Below, piece by piece: positions 1 through 7,810 of a DNA stretch of 24,143 nt. The notes below the pieces were generated by a model. It did no database searches. It saw nothing but the letters and a program-made list of their open reading frames with translations, and was not told the DNA's origin. Location of the stretch: assembly GCA_964545075.1 (NCBI GenBank), contig CAZJFS010000056.1:1-24143 (forward strand). Direction: 5' to 3'. The translations under genes were made by a program, and so were the position numbers. This stretch comes from DAOPXV01 sp035352535 (GTDB lineage: Bacteria; Muiribacteriota; UBA9980). Every line of letters starts with the position of its first letter. Within the stretch, counting starts at the first letter, position 1.

Positions 1-1
1 C

Positions 2-457
2 ATACGTGAAAATATAGAATACGGCCCGCGGATACACGGCGTCAGGGACCGCGACGTCCTTGAAAGGACGCTCGTTGAATCTCTCGAAGCGGTTATGTTA
101 TGGGATGCTCTGAAGGACAATTTGAATAAAATGGCGACCGAACTTTTGCCGGATGAACAGCAGCGGCTCTGCATCGCCAGGCTTATAGCCGTTGAGCCGG
201 AAGTGCTTTTGATGGATGAACCATGCTCGGCGCTCGATCCCATATCGACGCTCGGCGTCGAGGAATTGATGCAGAAGCTTCGCGAAAGATACACCATAAT
301 AATCGTAACGCACAATATGCAGCAGGCGGCGCGCGTTTCGAGCATGACTGGATTCATGCTGATGGGCGAGCTCGTCGAATATTCTGAAACCGGAATATTG
401 TTTTCGCGGCCGCGCGATAAGCGGACCGACGATTATATTTCAGGGCACTACGGCTAA
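2..457 (+). CDS. pstB: Phosphate ABC transporter ATP-binding protein PstB, C-terminal part (gene starts before the window)
   Basis: The frame is open from base 2 to the TAA at 455-457, so the N-terminus with Walker A lies outside the window. PstB is the cytoplasmic ATPase that powers PstCA phosphate import. Family-typical pieces are QQRLCIAR, Walker B (VLLMDEPCSALDP), the H-loop (IVTHNMQQAARVS) and the ending GELVEYSET...DKRTDDYISGHYG. Oddity: where PstB normally has LSGGQQQR, this protein reads LLPDEQQR at the same length, so the ABC signature is gone. phoU follows after 20 bases, the usual pst order. The family call is secure from the C-terminal half; activity is uncertain because of the signature loss. 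Confidence 0.93.
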   Translation: MRENIEYGPRIHGVRDRDVLERTLVESLEAVMLWDALKDNLNKMATELLPDEQQRLCIARLIAVEPEVLLMDEPCSALDPISTLGVEELMQKLRERYTIIIVTHNMQQAARVSSMTGFMLMGELVEYSETGILFSRPRDKRTDDYISGHYG

Positions 458-477
458 AAAAATTCAGGGGGGCGGTA

Positions 478-1182
478 ATGGGAAAACTTTTTGAAAAAGA
501 AGTGGAAAATCTGAAGGAGCTTTTAAAGGAGATGTCCGATATTGCGATATCGATGATATCCGACGTCATAGAGGCTCTCGTGACGCGTGACGCTTCGAGA
601 ATGAAATCATTGAATGAAAAGGAAACAAGCGTTAACAGGCTTGAAATGGAGATAGACGATCTCGCCTGGAAGATGATCGCGCTCCGCCAGCCGATGGGGA
701 CCGACCTGCGTTTCATAATAGCCTCCATTAAGGTGAATTCGTCCCTGGAGCGCATAGGAGACGAGGCTATCAATATAGGGCAGAAAACCGAATACCTGAT
801 CGGCGTTCCTCAGCTAAAGCCTCTTATAGATATTCCGCGCATGTCTGAAATCGCTATCCACGCGCTTTCCGCAAGCATACAAACGTTATATGACGGCGAT
901 ACGGATACCGCCCGCGAGGTCTGCATAAACGACAACGAAGTGGACGATCTGAGAAATCAGATATACCGTGAGCTTATAACCTATATGCAGGATTCTTCGG
1001 AGAATATCCAGCGTTCCCTCAATCTTATTTTTATAGCCAGAAGCCTTGAGAGGATCGGCGATATGGCGACGGATATAGCCGAGGACGCCATATATCTTCA
1101 TCAGGGGAAGGACATTCGTCATCACGCCGAAAGCGACGAGGAATTCAAGAAAAATTATCGAGGTAAGAAGCCTAAAAAATAA
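478..1182 (+). CDS. phoU: Phosphate transport system regulator PhoU
   Basis: 234 residues, the usual PhoU length. PhoU links the Pst transporter to the PhoR histidine kinase and represses the Pho regulon when phosphate is plentiful; it is cytoplasmic and peripheral to the membrane. The two three-helix repeats are visible, each with the conserved metal-binding motif LERIGD (residues 90-95 and 190-195, exactly 100 apart), and the first with the preceding QPMGTDLR. A purine-rich GGGGGG element precedes the ATG. It lies 20 bases after pstB, so the two are co-transcribed. The basic tail (GKKPKK) is unremarkable. Confidence 0.96.
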   Translation: MGKLFEKEVENLKELLKEMSDIAISMISDVIEALVTRDASRMKSLNEKETSVNRLEMEIDDLAWKMIALRQPMGTDLRFIIASIKVNSSLERIGDEAINIGQKTEYLIGVPQLKPLIDIPRMSEIAIHALSASIQTLYDGDTDTAREVCINDNEVDDLRNQIYRELITYMQDSSENIQRSLNLIFIARSLERIGDMATDIAEDAIYLHQGKDIRHHAESDEEFKKNYRGKKPKK

Positions 1183-1207
1183 GGCGTAATTGATTCATAA
1201 TAGAATG

Positions 1208-1243
1208 AAAAAGGCCCCGTGAATAATCACGAGGCCTTTTTTT
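1208..1243. terminator. Bidirectional Rho-independent terminator
   Basis: The stem is GGCC-C-CGTGA (1213-1221) against TCACG-A-GGCC (1227-1236), with one C/A mismatch and an AATA-type loop. A T7 run follows on the plus strand, and an A5 run on the left gives a U run for the minus strand. It separates phoU (+) from the convergent secreted-protein gene (-). Confidence 0.85.
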
Positions 1244-1303
1244 AAAATTATGATTTTTTTTTGATTTCGGGAATGCGAATCGCTTTAATTATCGAAGCCG
1301 GTC

Positions 1304-2176
1304 TTAATGTCTGATTATTACTTTAAACTGCGGCCCGCCGTTTCGGATCACCATTCTATTCTGTTTTTCGGTTTCCTTCATGTATTGTTCCTTATAGCCG
1401 AGCTGCAGATACCAGTCGAGGGCGTCGGCCGCTTTTCCTTCTCTGGGCGTGGGTAAACCGGGGCCTATTTCGGTATATTCAGGCTCCGGATGCGTGAGAT
1501 GGTATTCGATGCCTGCGTCGACTTCGTTGATCAGGTAATTCTTTTTATCCGATCCGCCGCCGGTGTCGATATTGGTTCCGATATATTTTCCGTAAAAATA
1601 GAGCTTTTCGTTTATGTTGCATGTTCCGTCGAGTCCTATGAAAGGGAGGGCGAGGTTTCTTTCATAGCTGTTGGATGCTATGAAATTCGCGTCCGATAAG
1701 TTGATGGCGATGCGTCCCAATCTCATTCCGTATGCGAAATTTATATAGCCGTTCTCGCTCGATGCTATTTCACGCAGCCCCATAATGTCTATTACATCCG
1801 AGTTTAATTCGGTGTTTATAACGGCGTATCCGCCCGCTCCGAAGACGACGTTGTTGACCGTTACGTTATTTGCGCCATATGCCTTGAGAACGCCTGAATT
1901 TCTGGTCATATTCACCGAAACATAAAGGTCGGAAAGATTTCCTATCTTTTGAGCGTATGCGCCTGAAAAATTATTGTTCTTGTTGAAGCTGCCGTTAGAT
2001 TTCAAATTGCTTGAAAAGTCGAATCCGGGGTTGAAAAAATTCAGCGTTCCGGATAGGTTATATCGCCACGTGCCGATCTCGAAACCGGAATTTGGTTTAT
2101 TATCGCGTGAATTCGCCGTGAGCGGGCATAATAAAATAAATATTATAATGATTGCAAAAATGCTTTTCATCTTCAT
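1304..2176 (-). CDS. Secreted protein of unknown function, possibly outer-membrane beta-barrel
   Basis: 290 residues. An N-terminal signal peptide is clear (hydrophobic IFAIIIIFILLCPLTA, cleavage near residue 22). The rest is rich in Asn, Gly, Ser and aromatic residues with alternating hydrophobic/polar stretches (SDLYVSVNMTRNSG, GYINFAYGMRLGRIAINLS, KLYFYGKYIGT), as in small outer-membrane barrels. The C-terminus (QFKVIIRH) alternates but does not end in the canonical Phe. ATG codons at residues 1 and 3 are both possible, and neither has a clear Shine-Dalgarno. It lies 32 bases after birA on the same strand and may be the last gene of that operon. I do not recognise a named family. Confidence 0.8.
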   Translation of the reverse strand: MKMKSIFAIIIIFILLCPLTANSRDNKPNSGFEIGTWRYNLSGTLNFFNPGFDFSSNLKSNGSFNKNNNFSGAYAQKIGNLSDLYVSVNMTRNSGVLKAYGANNVTVNNVVFGAGGYAVINTELNSDVIDIMGLREIASSENGYINFAYGMRLGRIAINLSDANFIASNSYERNLALPFIGLDGTCNINEKLYFYGKYIGTNIDTGGGSDKKNYLINEVDAGIEYHLTHPEPEYTEIGPGLPTPREGKAADALDWYLQLGYKEQYMKETEKQNRMVIRNGGPQFKVIIRH

Positions 2177-2208
2177 AATTATACATATCGGATAAAAATT
2201 CCGGTAAT

Positions 2209-3033
2209 TTAATTTAAAAAAGAAACTTTTACTTCGCCCGAAGCGATGACGCGGTTTTCTCCGCTCTCGCGCACTATGAGAAACCCTTCCGGCGTTATGC
2301 CTGCGAATTCGCCGCGCGCCGTCGAAATTCCGGTTTCCATCTGGCCGTAGACCTCTATCTCGCGCCCGAGATACAAAAGGTTTTGATTATATTCGATGAA
2401 TAATTCGCCGAACTCGCCGCTGGAAGCTCTGTTTATGTGGTCGTGAAATGTTTTGCGGTAAATTTCCGAGACCGCCATTATATCTTTTTCGCCCAGTTCG
2501 CGATCCGAAAACTGCTGAAGATTGGCCGGCTTTAATATCGCCGATTCGCGCATGGCCGCTTCGTCGATCTTATTGAAAATATTTATGCCGGTTCCTATTA
2601 TAACTGGCGTCCTGCCGTTTCCGGGTATTGATTTTAAAAGTATTCCGCATACTTTGCGGCCGTCAACCGTGATATCGTTAGGCCATTTTATCTTTACCTC
2701 ATGGCGCCCCTCGAGGAAAGACGCGACGGTTTTAAATAAGGAAAGCGCGACGCAGATTATTAATTGCGAAAAATTTATTCCGGGCATTTTTTCCATGAAA
2801 ACGAGCGTCGACTGATAAACGCCGCCGTAGGAGGAGTCCCAGCTTCGATCAAAACGCCCGTGGCCGTTAGTTTGAGCGAACGCAAGTTCGGCGTATCCGT
2901 GAAAATTTTCAATATCGGCGTCGTTTATGACCTTAGATTTAAGGAGGGCCTCGATGTCGTCGCTTGTGGATCCTGTCTGTTTAACGATTATGAGCGGGTA
3001 TTCGCTATCGTTTGGAGTTTTTTCACGGCCCAT
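2209..3033 (-). CDS. birA: Biotin--[acetyl-CoA-carboxylase] ligase
   Basis: This enzyme makes biotinyl-AMP and attaches biotin to the carboxyl-carrier protein lysine in the cytoplasm. Motifs, numbered from this start, are: KQTGSTSDD near residue 18, the biotinoyl-AMP loop QTNGHGRFDRSW (GHGRFDR 57-63), KWPNDI (116-121), KVCGILLKS and IGTGINI, then a small C-terminal SH3-like part (EVYG...GFLIV...VIASGEVKVSF). There is no N-terminal helix-turn-helix, so it is a monofunctional ligase rather than a biotin repressor. I chose the ATG at 3031-3033 because GAAGG sits 8 bases upstream and it begins 4 bases after the engB stop; an in-frame ATG at 3048 overlaps engB and has no Shine-Dalgarno. The loop is usually GRGRxGR, so His and Asp are substitutions. 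Confidence 0.92.
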   Translation of the reverse strand: MGREKTPNDSEYPLIIVKQTGSTSDDIEALLKSKVINDADIENFHGYAELAFAQTNGHGRFDRSWDSSYGGVYQSTLVFMEKMPGINFSQLIICVALSLFKTVASFLEGRHEVKIKWPNDITVDGRKVCGILLKSIPGNGRTPVIIGTGINIFNKIDEAAMRESAILKPANLQQFSDRELGEKDIMAVSEIYRKTFHDHINRASSGEFGELFIEYNQNLLYLGREIEVYGQMETGISTARGEFAGITPEGFLIVRESGENRVIASGEVKVSFLN

Positions 3034-3037
3034 TATA

Positions 3038-3676
3038 TCAGCCTTCATTTTCTGATATCTGCTCGATATTTTTTTTAGCCTTGAATTCAGCGAGTCTTTT
3101 TTGTATCAGATTATAAAGTTCTTTTTTGCCTTCTCCGGTCTCCGAAGAAAAACGCACGATCTCCGAATCGAGGCCGAGATCCTTGAGCTGAGCTTTCAAT
3201 TCAAGCGTGGCGCCGCGCAGTTCGTTTTTTTTCAATTTGTCGGATTTGGTGGCGACTATCTCGAACTTGATATTCAGATCGGTCAGGACTTTAAACAGCG
3301 ATATATCCATGTCGGTCACTCCGCGTCTTATATCGACTATGACCATGCCGAGAATGTTTTCACGCCTTAAATTCAGGTATTGCGTTATCAATATGGCCCA
3401 TTCCTGCTTTTCTTCATGAGCGTATCTGGTGTAACCGTAACCCGGAAGATCGACGAGATAATATTTATTGTCTATGAAAAAGAAGTTTATTTCGCGCGTG
3501 CAGCCGGGCGTGGCGCTGACCTTGGCCAGCTTTTTTATTGCGGTGTATGCGTTCAAAAGCGAAGACTTGCCGACGTTCGAACGGCCGAAAAAGGCGACCT
3601 CGAAACCGAGCGGGGCCGGGAACTGTTCAGTTGATTTTGCGGAAAGCATGAATTTCGCTTCCATTTGTTTTAACAT
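3038..3676 (-). CDS. engB: Ribosome-biogenesis GTPase EngB/YsxC
   Basis: 212 residues, the normal length. EngB is an essential GTPase in large-subunit assembly. All G motifs are present: G1 GRSNVGKSS (31-39), G2 ATPGCTREINFF (54-65), G3 DLPGYGY (75-81), G4 TKSDK (142-146) and G5 SSETGEG (from 176). The Shine-Dalgarno AAAGGAGA stands 6-7 bases before the ATG and overlaps the TAA of the upstream diguanylate cyclase gene, so translation is probably coupled. birA follows directly. Confidence 0.96.
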   Translation of the reverse strand: MLKQMEAKFMLSAKSTEQFPAPLGFEVAFFGRSNVGKSSLLNAYTAIKKLAKVSATPGCTREINFFFIDNKYYLVDLPGYGYTRYAHEEKQEWAILITQYLNLRRENILGMVIVDIRRGVTDMDISLFKVLTDLNIKFEIVATKSDKLKKNELRGATLELKAQLKDLGLDSEIVRFSSETGEGKKELYNLIQKRLAEFKAKKNIEQISENEG

Positions 3677-3687
3677 TGGCTTCTCCT

Positions 3688-5913
3688 TTAATCGTTATGC
3701 GACATGGATTTGTCATAGATAGAAACCCGGTTTCTGCCGGTTTCCTTGGATTTGTAAAGAGCGAGATCGGCGTGGGAGATAAGATCGGGCTTGGTTGAAG
3801 CGTGATGCGGATAGGAGGCTACGCCGAAGCTCGCGGTAACGTGAACGACGTGGCCGTCATGCATGAATTCTTTTTTTGATATTTCCGACCTTATCCTGTC
3901 CGCGAGGCGGAACGCGCCATCTATATCGGTTTCCGGAAGCACTACGGCAAACTCCTCGCCGCCGTATCTGGCCGGGATGTCGAGATTGCCTCTGATGACG
4001 CTTTTCATCGCGTCGGCGACCCCGATCAACACGACGTCTCCCATCTGGTGGCCGTATGTGTCGTTAAAGGATTTGAAATGGTCGACGTCAAGCATGATAA
4101 GCGAAAGCGTACTCTGATAGCGGCGCGCGCGTATGATCTCCTCGTCGAGCCTCGCCTGAAAATAGCGGTGTATGTATAGTTTCGTCATGCCGTCGGTTAT
4201 GGATTGTTCGTATAGTTTGGCTTTTTCAAGTATAAGCGATATCTGGTTGGCGATTGAAGTTATTATATAAAGGTCGCTTTCGCTGAATTTCTGGTCGTTG
4301 CTCTTATTGACTATGTTGATGACGCCGTAGGGTTTATTGTTGGAAAAAAGCGGAACGCATATTATGCTGTTGACCTCATAGGATGCGTCGGGCAGTTTTA
4401 TGAAACGCGAGTCCTCGCTCGCGTTATTTATCAAAAGCGCCTTGCCCGATGAAAAAACCGAACCGGCTATGCCGCTTCCAGATTTCATTTTAGCGTTAGG
4501 TAGGCCCCCCAGGTCGCTTTCGCAGCCGCCGGCTTTTTCGCCCAGCTTATGCGGGGCGATTCCCTGAATGAGCTTTACTTCGAGTTCGTCCGTGATATCG
4601 TTTAAAAGCATTATCGAAGCGTGATGCGCCGAAACGGTCTCTATGGCTTTCTGGATTATTTTTGCCAGAAGTTCGTGCGTATCGGAGATGAAGTTTATGC
4701 TCTGCGATATGTCGAAGAGCACCTGAAGTTCAAAAAGACGCTGATCCAGAAGTTTATTCGTATTTTGAAGCTCGGTCATCATTATTTTAAGGCTGAAGCT
4801 CATCTGGTTGAATGTGTCCGTCAATATGCCTATTTCATCATAAGATTCCACGGGGACGTCGAAGGCTTCAAGCTTTCCTGATTTTACGTCCTGTGCCTTT
4901 CTGGTCAGGCTGTTGAGAGGGCCCGTCAGGCCGCGGCTGAAGATAAGGCTCGTGGCCAGAATTAAAATAACCAATATTATAAGAAGGCCTTTAAGGAAGT
5001 TCGCCGTTTTGACCTGGGTTTCCCGGAGCTTGGCTAGCGGGATCGCGCATGCTATAAGGCCCGAGACGTTCCGGTCGCTGTTATAAAGAATGGAAAACCC
5101 CATTCCATAAAGGTCGTTGTTCATTCCGACGACGCAATATTTTTCTTTAAGTTCTTTCTTTTTGTGATCGTATATGAAATCCGGAATGGTATTGCCGCTT
5201 ATGCTGGTCCCGTCTTTTTCGAATTCGAAATTTGTTATCTTGCGCTGGCCTTCAGAGTTTATGACGGCTGAAGCGGCGACCTCGCCCGTGGCATCGAATA
5301 TTATGACGTCGGTTTTGGTTATGCATCTTAAAAGATCAGCGAAATAATGGTTCATAGGGTAGGTCACGACGACGGAGCCGTTCGGATCGAACGAATTCGG
5401 GAGAACCACTGGTATGACGGCTTTTATCTGCATTTCGCCTTTTTGATAGTGTATGTCGCATGATCTTTTCAATTGCGATATCGAATTTTTTAAAAGCCGG
5501 CTTTCGGGCGAAGTGTAATATTTTTCATTATTTATGTTCGGCGTTTCGGCGCGAGTGATAAGCTTTCCGTCCTTGGAAAAAACCTCGATGATCGCGAGAA
5601 GAAGGTTGGTCTGGATCGCCCTTAGATAATCCTCCATAAATTCAGCGTTTCCGGTCTTTACCGCTTCCATGAATTCGCGGTTGAAGGAAATTATTCCGAG
5701 GGTCGATTTGGCTTTTAAATGATAATCCTCTATCATGCTGTGGGTTACGTCGAGCGTTTCGGAAACGCGTTTTTTAATCGTGTCTTCAAACGTCTGCCTG
5801 AAGATATAGTCGGAGCCAAGATAGAGCACGAGCGCGGTAAAGAGAACCATTGTCGTTATAACGATGGTTATTTTCTGATATAAGCGTAAATTTTTATATA
5901 TGCTAAAATTCAT
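3688..5913 (-). CDS. Membrane-anchored sensor diguanylate cyclase (extracytoplasmic sensor, HAMP, GAF, GGDEF)
   Basis: 741 residues. Order: TM1 (about 15-33); a roughly 270-residue periplasmic sensor of the dCache type by layout; TM2 (305-326); HAMP (327-379, with DEIGILTDTFNQM); a short coiled coil; GAF (about 405-562); and GGDEF (about 570-735). The cyclase core is intact: DVDHFKSFNDTYGHQMGD (from 609) and RYGGEEF (649-655), so it should condense two GTP into c-di-GMP. The inhibitory I-site that normally reads RxxD five residues before GGEEF is G-N-L-D here, with Arg one place too early. The gene has a strong promoter at 6008-6036 and is the first gene of an operon with engB and birA. The signal sensed cannot be read from the sequence. 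Confidence 0.94.
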   Translation of the reverse strand: MNFSIYKNLRLYQKITIVITTMVLFTALVLYLGSDYIFRQTFEDTIKKRVSETLDVTHSMIEDYHLKAKSTLGIISFNREFMEAVKTGNAEFMEDYLRAIQTNLLLAIIEVFSKDGKLITRAETPNINNEKYYTSPESRLLKNSISQLKRSCDIHYQKGEMQIKAVIPVVLPNSFDPNGSVVVTYPMNHYFADLLRCITKTDVIIFDATGEVAASAVINSEGQRKITNFEFEKDGTSISGNTIPDFIYDHKKKELKEKYCVVGMNNDLYGMGFSILYNSDRNVSGLIACAIPLAKLRETQVKTANFLKGLLIILVILILATSLIFSRGLTGPLNSLTRKAQDVKSGKLEAFDVPVESYDEIGILTDTFNQMSFSLKIMMTELQNTNKLLDQRLFELQVLFDISQSINFISDTHELLAKIIQKAIETVSAHHASIMLLNDITDELEVKLIQGIAPHKLGEKAGGCESDLGGLPNAKMKSGSGIAGSVFSSGKALLINNASEDSRFIKLPDASYEVNSIICVPLFSNNKPYGVINIVNKSNDQKFSESDLYIITSIANQISLILEKAKLYEQSITDGMTKLYIHRYFQARLDEEIIRARRYQSTLSLIMLDVDHFKSFNDTYGHQMGDVVLIGVADAMKSVIRGNLDIPARYGGEEFAVVLPETDIDGAFRLADRIRSEISKKEFMHDGHVVHVTASFGVASYPHHASTKPDLISHADLALYKSKETGRNRVSIYDKSMSHND

Positions 5914-6007
5914 ATAAACTAATTTTTGTAAACTATGGTGAACGTCTTATTTAACTTTTACGGACCGGCCGGAATCTTTTCGATTGGCTGAAAAAACAAC
6001 CGCGAAT

Positions 6008-6036
6008 ATTTTAGCACATAGTGGTTATAATGTCAA
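6008..6036 (-). promoter_or_regulatory. Sigma-70-type promoter of the diguanylate cyclase-engB-birA operon
   Basis: On the minus strand, TTGACA (6036-6031) is followed by exactly 17 bases and TAAAAT (6013-6008). The predicted transcript start is near 6001, giving a leader of about 88 bases that contains the GC-rich palindrome CCGGCCGG. The -35 box is a perfect consensus match. Confidence 0.75.
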
Positions 6037-6059
6037 ATGACGCGCCCTTTTTATTTGAC
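6032..6059. repeat. 7-bp inverted repeat overlapping the -35 box
   Basis: GTCAAAT at 6032-6038 and ATTTGAC at 6053-6059 are perfect inverted copies, 14 bases apart. One arm covers most of the -35 hexamer of the diguanylate cyclase promoter and the other covers the end of hydE. No U run follows, so it fits an operator better than a terminator. It could be chance in AT-rich DNA. Confidence 0.4.
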
Positions 6060-7079
6060 TTTTTTTCTGTATCCGTGATCTTTGGAAATATTCCGGCCGA
6101 TGCTTTGGATTTTTCCCGTTATGCAGCCGATGCACTGGCCGGGAGATTCGTTAAGGCATATCTTTCCGGGGTATAATATATATTTTTTCTTATATTCTCC
6201 GTCCGTTACGTTCGGCATAACCACGTTGGCGCCCGAGCGCAGGGCTATAAGCCGGCCCGCGGGGTTGAGAGCTTCCATGGCCGTCGTGGCCGGGATGTTG
6301 ACGTCGGGCAGCAAAAGGCGGACGAGAGCGATAACCTTTATGGCGAGTTCGAAGGTGCCGCCGCGTTCGTTCGCGAGCGGAGTGTCGGGGTTTGGTATGA
6401 ACGGCCCGCAGCCTATCATATCGGCGTCTATTTCCTTGAAAAACAATATGTCGGAAGCTATATCGGCGGAGCTTTGCCCGGGAAGCCCCACGAGCGAGCC
6501 TGTTCCGAGTTCGTAGCCAAGGCTTTTAAGGTCTTTCAGGCATCTTAACCGGTTATCGAAACTCATTCCGGGATCTAACTTTTCATATAAATCGCGGTTG
6601 GTGGTTTCAATCCTTAAAAGATATCGGTCGGCTCCGGCGGCGCGGTACGCGGCATATTCATCGCGGCTTTTTTCTCCGATGCTTAAAGTGATCGTCACGC
6701 CGAGTTTTTTTATCTCGCTTATCATGGCCGCCATTATATCAACCGTATATGAAGGGATTTCGCCCGATTGAAGCACGAGGGTTTTATAACCCATTTCGGC
6801 CGCGGCCGCGGCGAATTTAATTATGGTTTCCGTATCGAGTTTGTAGCGTTCGATGCTTTTGTTGTCGCGTCTTAAACCGCAATAAAAGCAATTTCTGGCG
6901 CAGGCGTTCGAAAATTCTATAAGGCCGCGAAGATGAACGTCATTGCCTACGAATTTTTCGCGCACGCGGTCGGCCGCGGCGAATAACTCCGCGTCTATCG
7001 AACCGTCGTTAAGTATGGAGACTATTTCGTTTTTATCGAGACTATGAGTTTTTTCGGCTTTTTTTATTAATTCGAGCAT
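6051..7079 (-). CDS. hydE: [FeFe]-hydrogenase H-cluster radical SAM maturase HydE
   Basis: 342 residues, the usual length. The radical SAM cluster motif is C60-x3-C64-x2-C67 (CARNCFYC), followed by GLRRDNKSIERYKL. HydE hallmarks are LLRIETTNRDLYEKLDPGMSFDNRLRCLKDLKSLGYELGTG..VGLPGQ (cited in part) and a GCGPFIPNPDTPL-type segment. HydE helps build the dithiolate/iron precursor of the hydrogenase H-cluster. The C-terminal C308-x7-C316-x2-C319 has the spacing known for the second Fe-S cluster of Thermotoga HydE. No hydF, hydG or hydrogenase gene is in the window. No clear Shine-Dalgarno precedes the ATG. PylB and BioB relatives are less likely because the HydE-specific stretch is so well kept. 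Confidence 0.9.
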   Translation of the reverse strand: MLELIKKAEKTHSLDKNEIVSILNDGSIDAELFAAADRVREKFVGNDVHLRGLIEFSNACARNCFYCGLRRDNKSIERYKLDTETIIKFAAAAAEMGYKTLVLQSGEIPSYTVDIMAAMISEIKKLGVTITLSIGEKSRDEYAAYRAAGADRYLLRIETTNRDLYEKLDPGMSFDNRLRCLKDLKSLGYELGTGSLVGLPGQSSADIASDILFFKEIDADMIGCGPFIPNPDTPLANERGGTFELAIKVIALVRLLLPDVNIPATTAMEALNPAGRLIALRSGANVVMPNVTDGEYKKKYILYPGKICLNESPGQCIGCITGKIQSIGRNISKDHGYRKKVK

Positions 7080-7099
7080 AATGGATCAACACCGTTCTA

Positions 7100-7135
7100 A
7101 AAAAATAGCGCCTTCGATTTTCGGAAGGCGCGGTT
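7100..7135. terminator. Rho-independent terminator after the 7178-7720 gene
   Basis: The perfect 8-bp stem GCGCCTTC (7108-7115) / GAAGGCGC (7124-7131) has an 8-base loop. On the minus strand it is followed by TATTTTTTT, and on the plus strand by GGTTTTT. It lies between the small secreted-protein gene and hydE, so hydE needs readthrough or a start point I could not identify. Confidence 0.85.
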
Positions 7136-7177
7136 TTTAATGAGATGAAATTTTATATTGGGAATATTATAATATAA

Positions 7178-7720
7178 TTAGAGCTTGCTGTCAAAGTATT
7201 TAGAAAATTTTTCCGGATCGGTTCCTTCGCTCATTACTCTGGCCATTGAAACTTCTTTTATCTGTTTGAAAATGACCCTGTAAATCGAGGCTTGTGAGGA
7301 AGTTTCTTTCATTTTAGCGGCTATCGCGTCAACCGTTGAATAATCACCATTTTCGATTCCGCTGACCGCGAGTGAAATATCGCCGGCCGAAGGCGTAGCG
7401 ACGATAAGTTTTACGTTCCTTATTTTGCCGTCTTTTACGCTGATAGTGTAAGTGGCGCAATCGTTAATTACTTTGTTAGTGATCTTTTCGTAAATTGAAA
7501 GCGTAACGAGAAATTCGTCGCCGGATTTCGTGACATCCGTCACGCGCATTCCGAGCTCCGGGATCATTATCTGACCGTGAACTTTGACGTAATCGCTGTA
7601 AGCGATCTTGGCGGCTTCGCGTTCGTTGATCCGGCAGTTTTCGGCCGCGAAAGAAACGGCTTGCGAGAAGGTAAAATAAAATGCTAAAGCTACAGAAAAT
7701 AAAAGCAGCATTTTTTTCAT
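7178..7720 (-). CDS. Small secreted protein of unknown function
   Basis: 180 residues. It has a clear signal peptide (KKMLLLFSVALAFYFTFSQAVSFA, cleavage near residue 25). The mature part begins AENCRINEREAAKIAYSDYVK and contains a beta-rich middle (DEFLVTLSIYEKITNKVIN.., TYTISVKDGKIRNVKLIV) that loosely recalls PepSY-like folds, then a helical C-terminus. There are two Cys in the mature chain. The Shine-Dalgarno AGGAGT lies about 9 bases before the ATG. It stands alone, with its own terminator at 7100-7135. I cannot assign a family. Confidence 0.8.
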   Translation of the reverse strand: MKKMLLLFSVALAFYFTFSQAVSFAAENCRINEREAAKIAYSDYVKVHGQIMIPELGMRVTDVTKSGDEFLVTLSIYEKITNKVINDCATYTISVKDGKIRNVKLIVATPSAGDISLAVSGIENGDYSTVDAIAAKMKETSSQASIYRVIFKQIKEVSMARVMSEGTDPEKFSKYFDSKL

Positions 7721-7740
7721 GGGTGGTTAACTCCTAAGAT

Positions 7741-7784
7741 TACATTTTAAAACAACATACTACATTCTGCCTTTATTCTACATT
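7741..7784. promoter_or_regulatory. Three TACATT repeats upstream of the secreted-protein gene
   Basis: TACATT occurs at 7741-7746, 7761-7766 and 7779-7784, with 20 and 18 bases between starts, roughly two helical turns each. They lie just upstream of the start of the minus-strand gene at 7720. They may be regulator sites; a short AT-rich word may also recur by chance. Confidence 0.25.
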
Positions 7785-7810
7785 AAGTGTAAGCAAAAAT
7801 CGTGCCAGCC

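Noticed and set aside
2170..2183. TATAAT next to the ATG of the barrel-like protein gene as a promoter
   Set aside because: No -35-like hexamer lies at a suitable distance; the region is simply AT-rich.
6082..6516. 144-codon open frame on the plus strand
   Set aside because: It is fully inside hydE in antisense, with no Shine-Dalgarno or family match.
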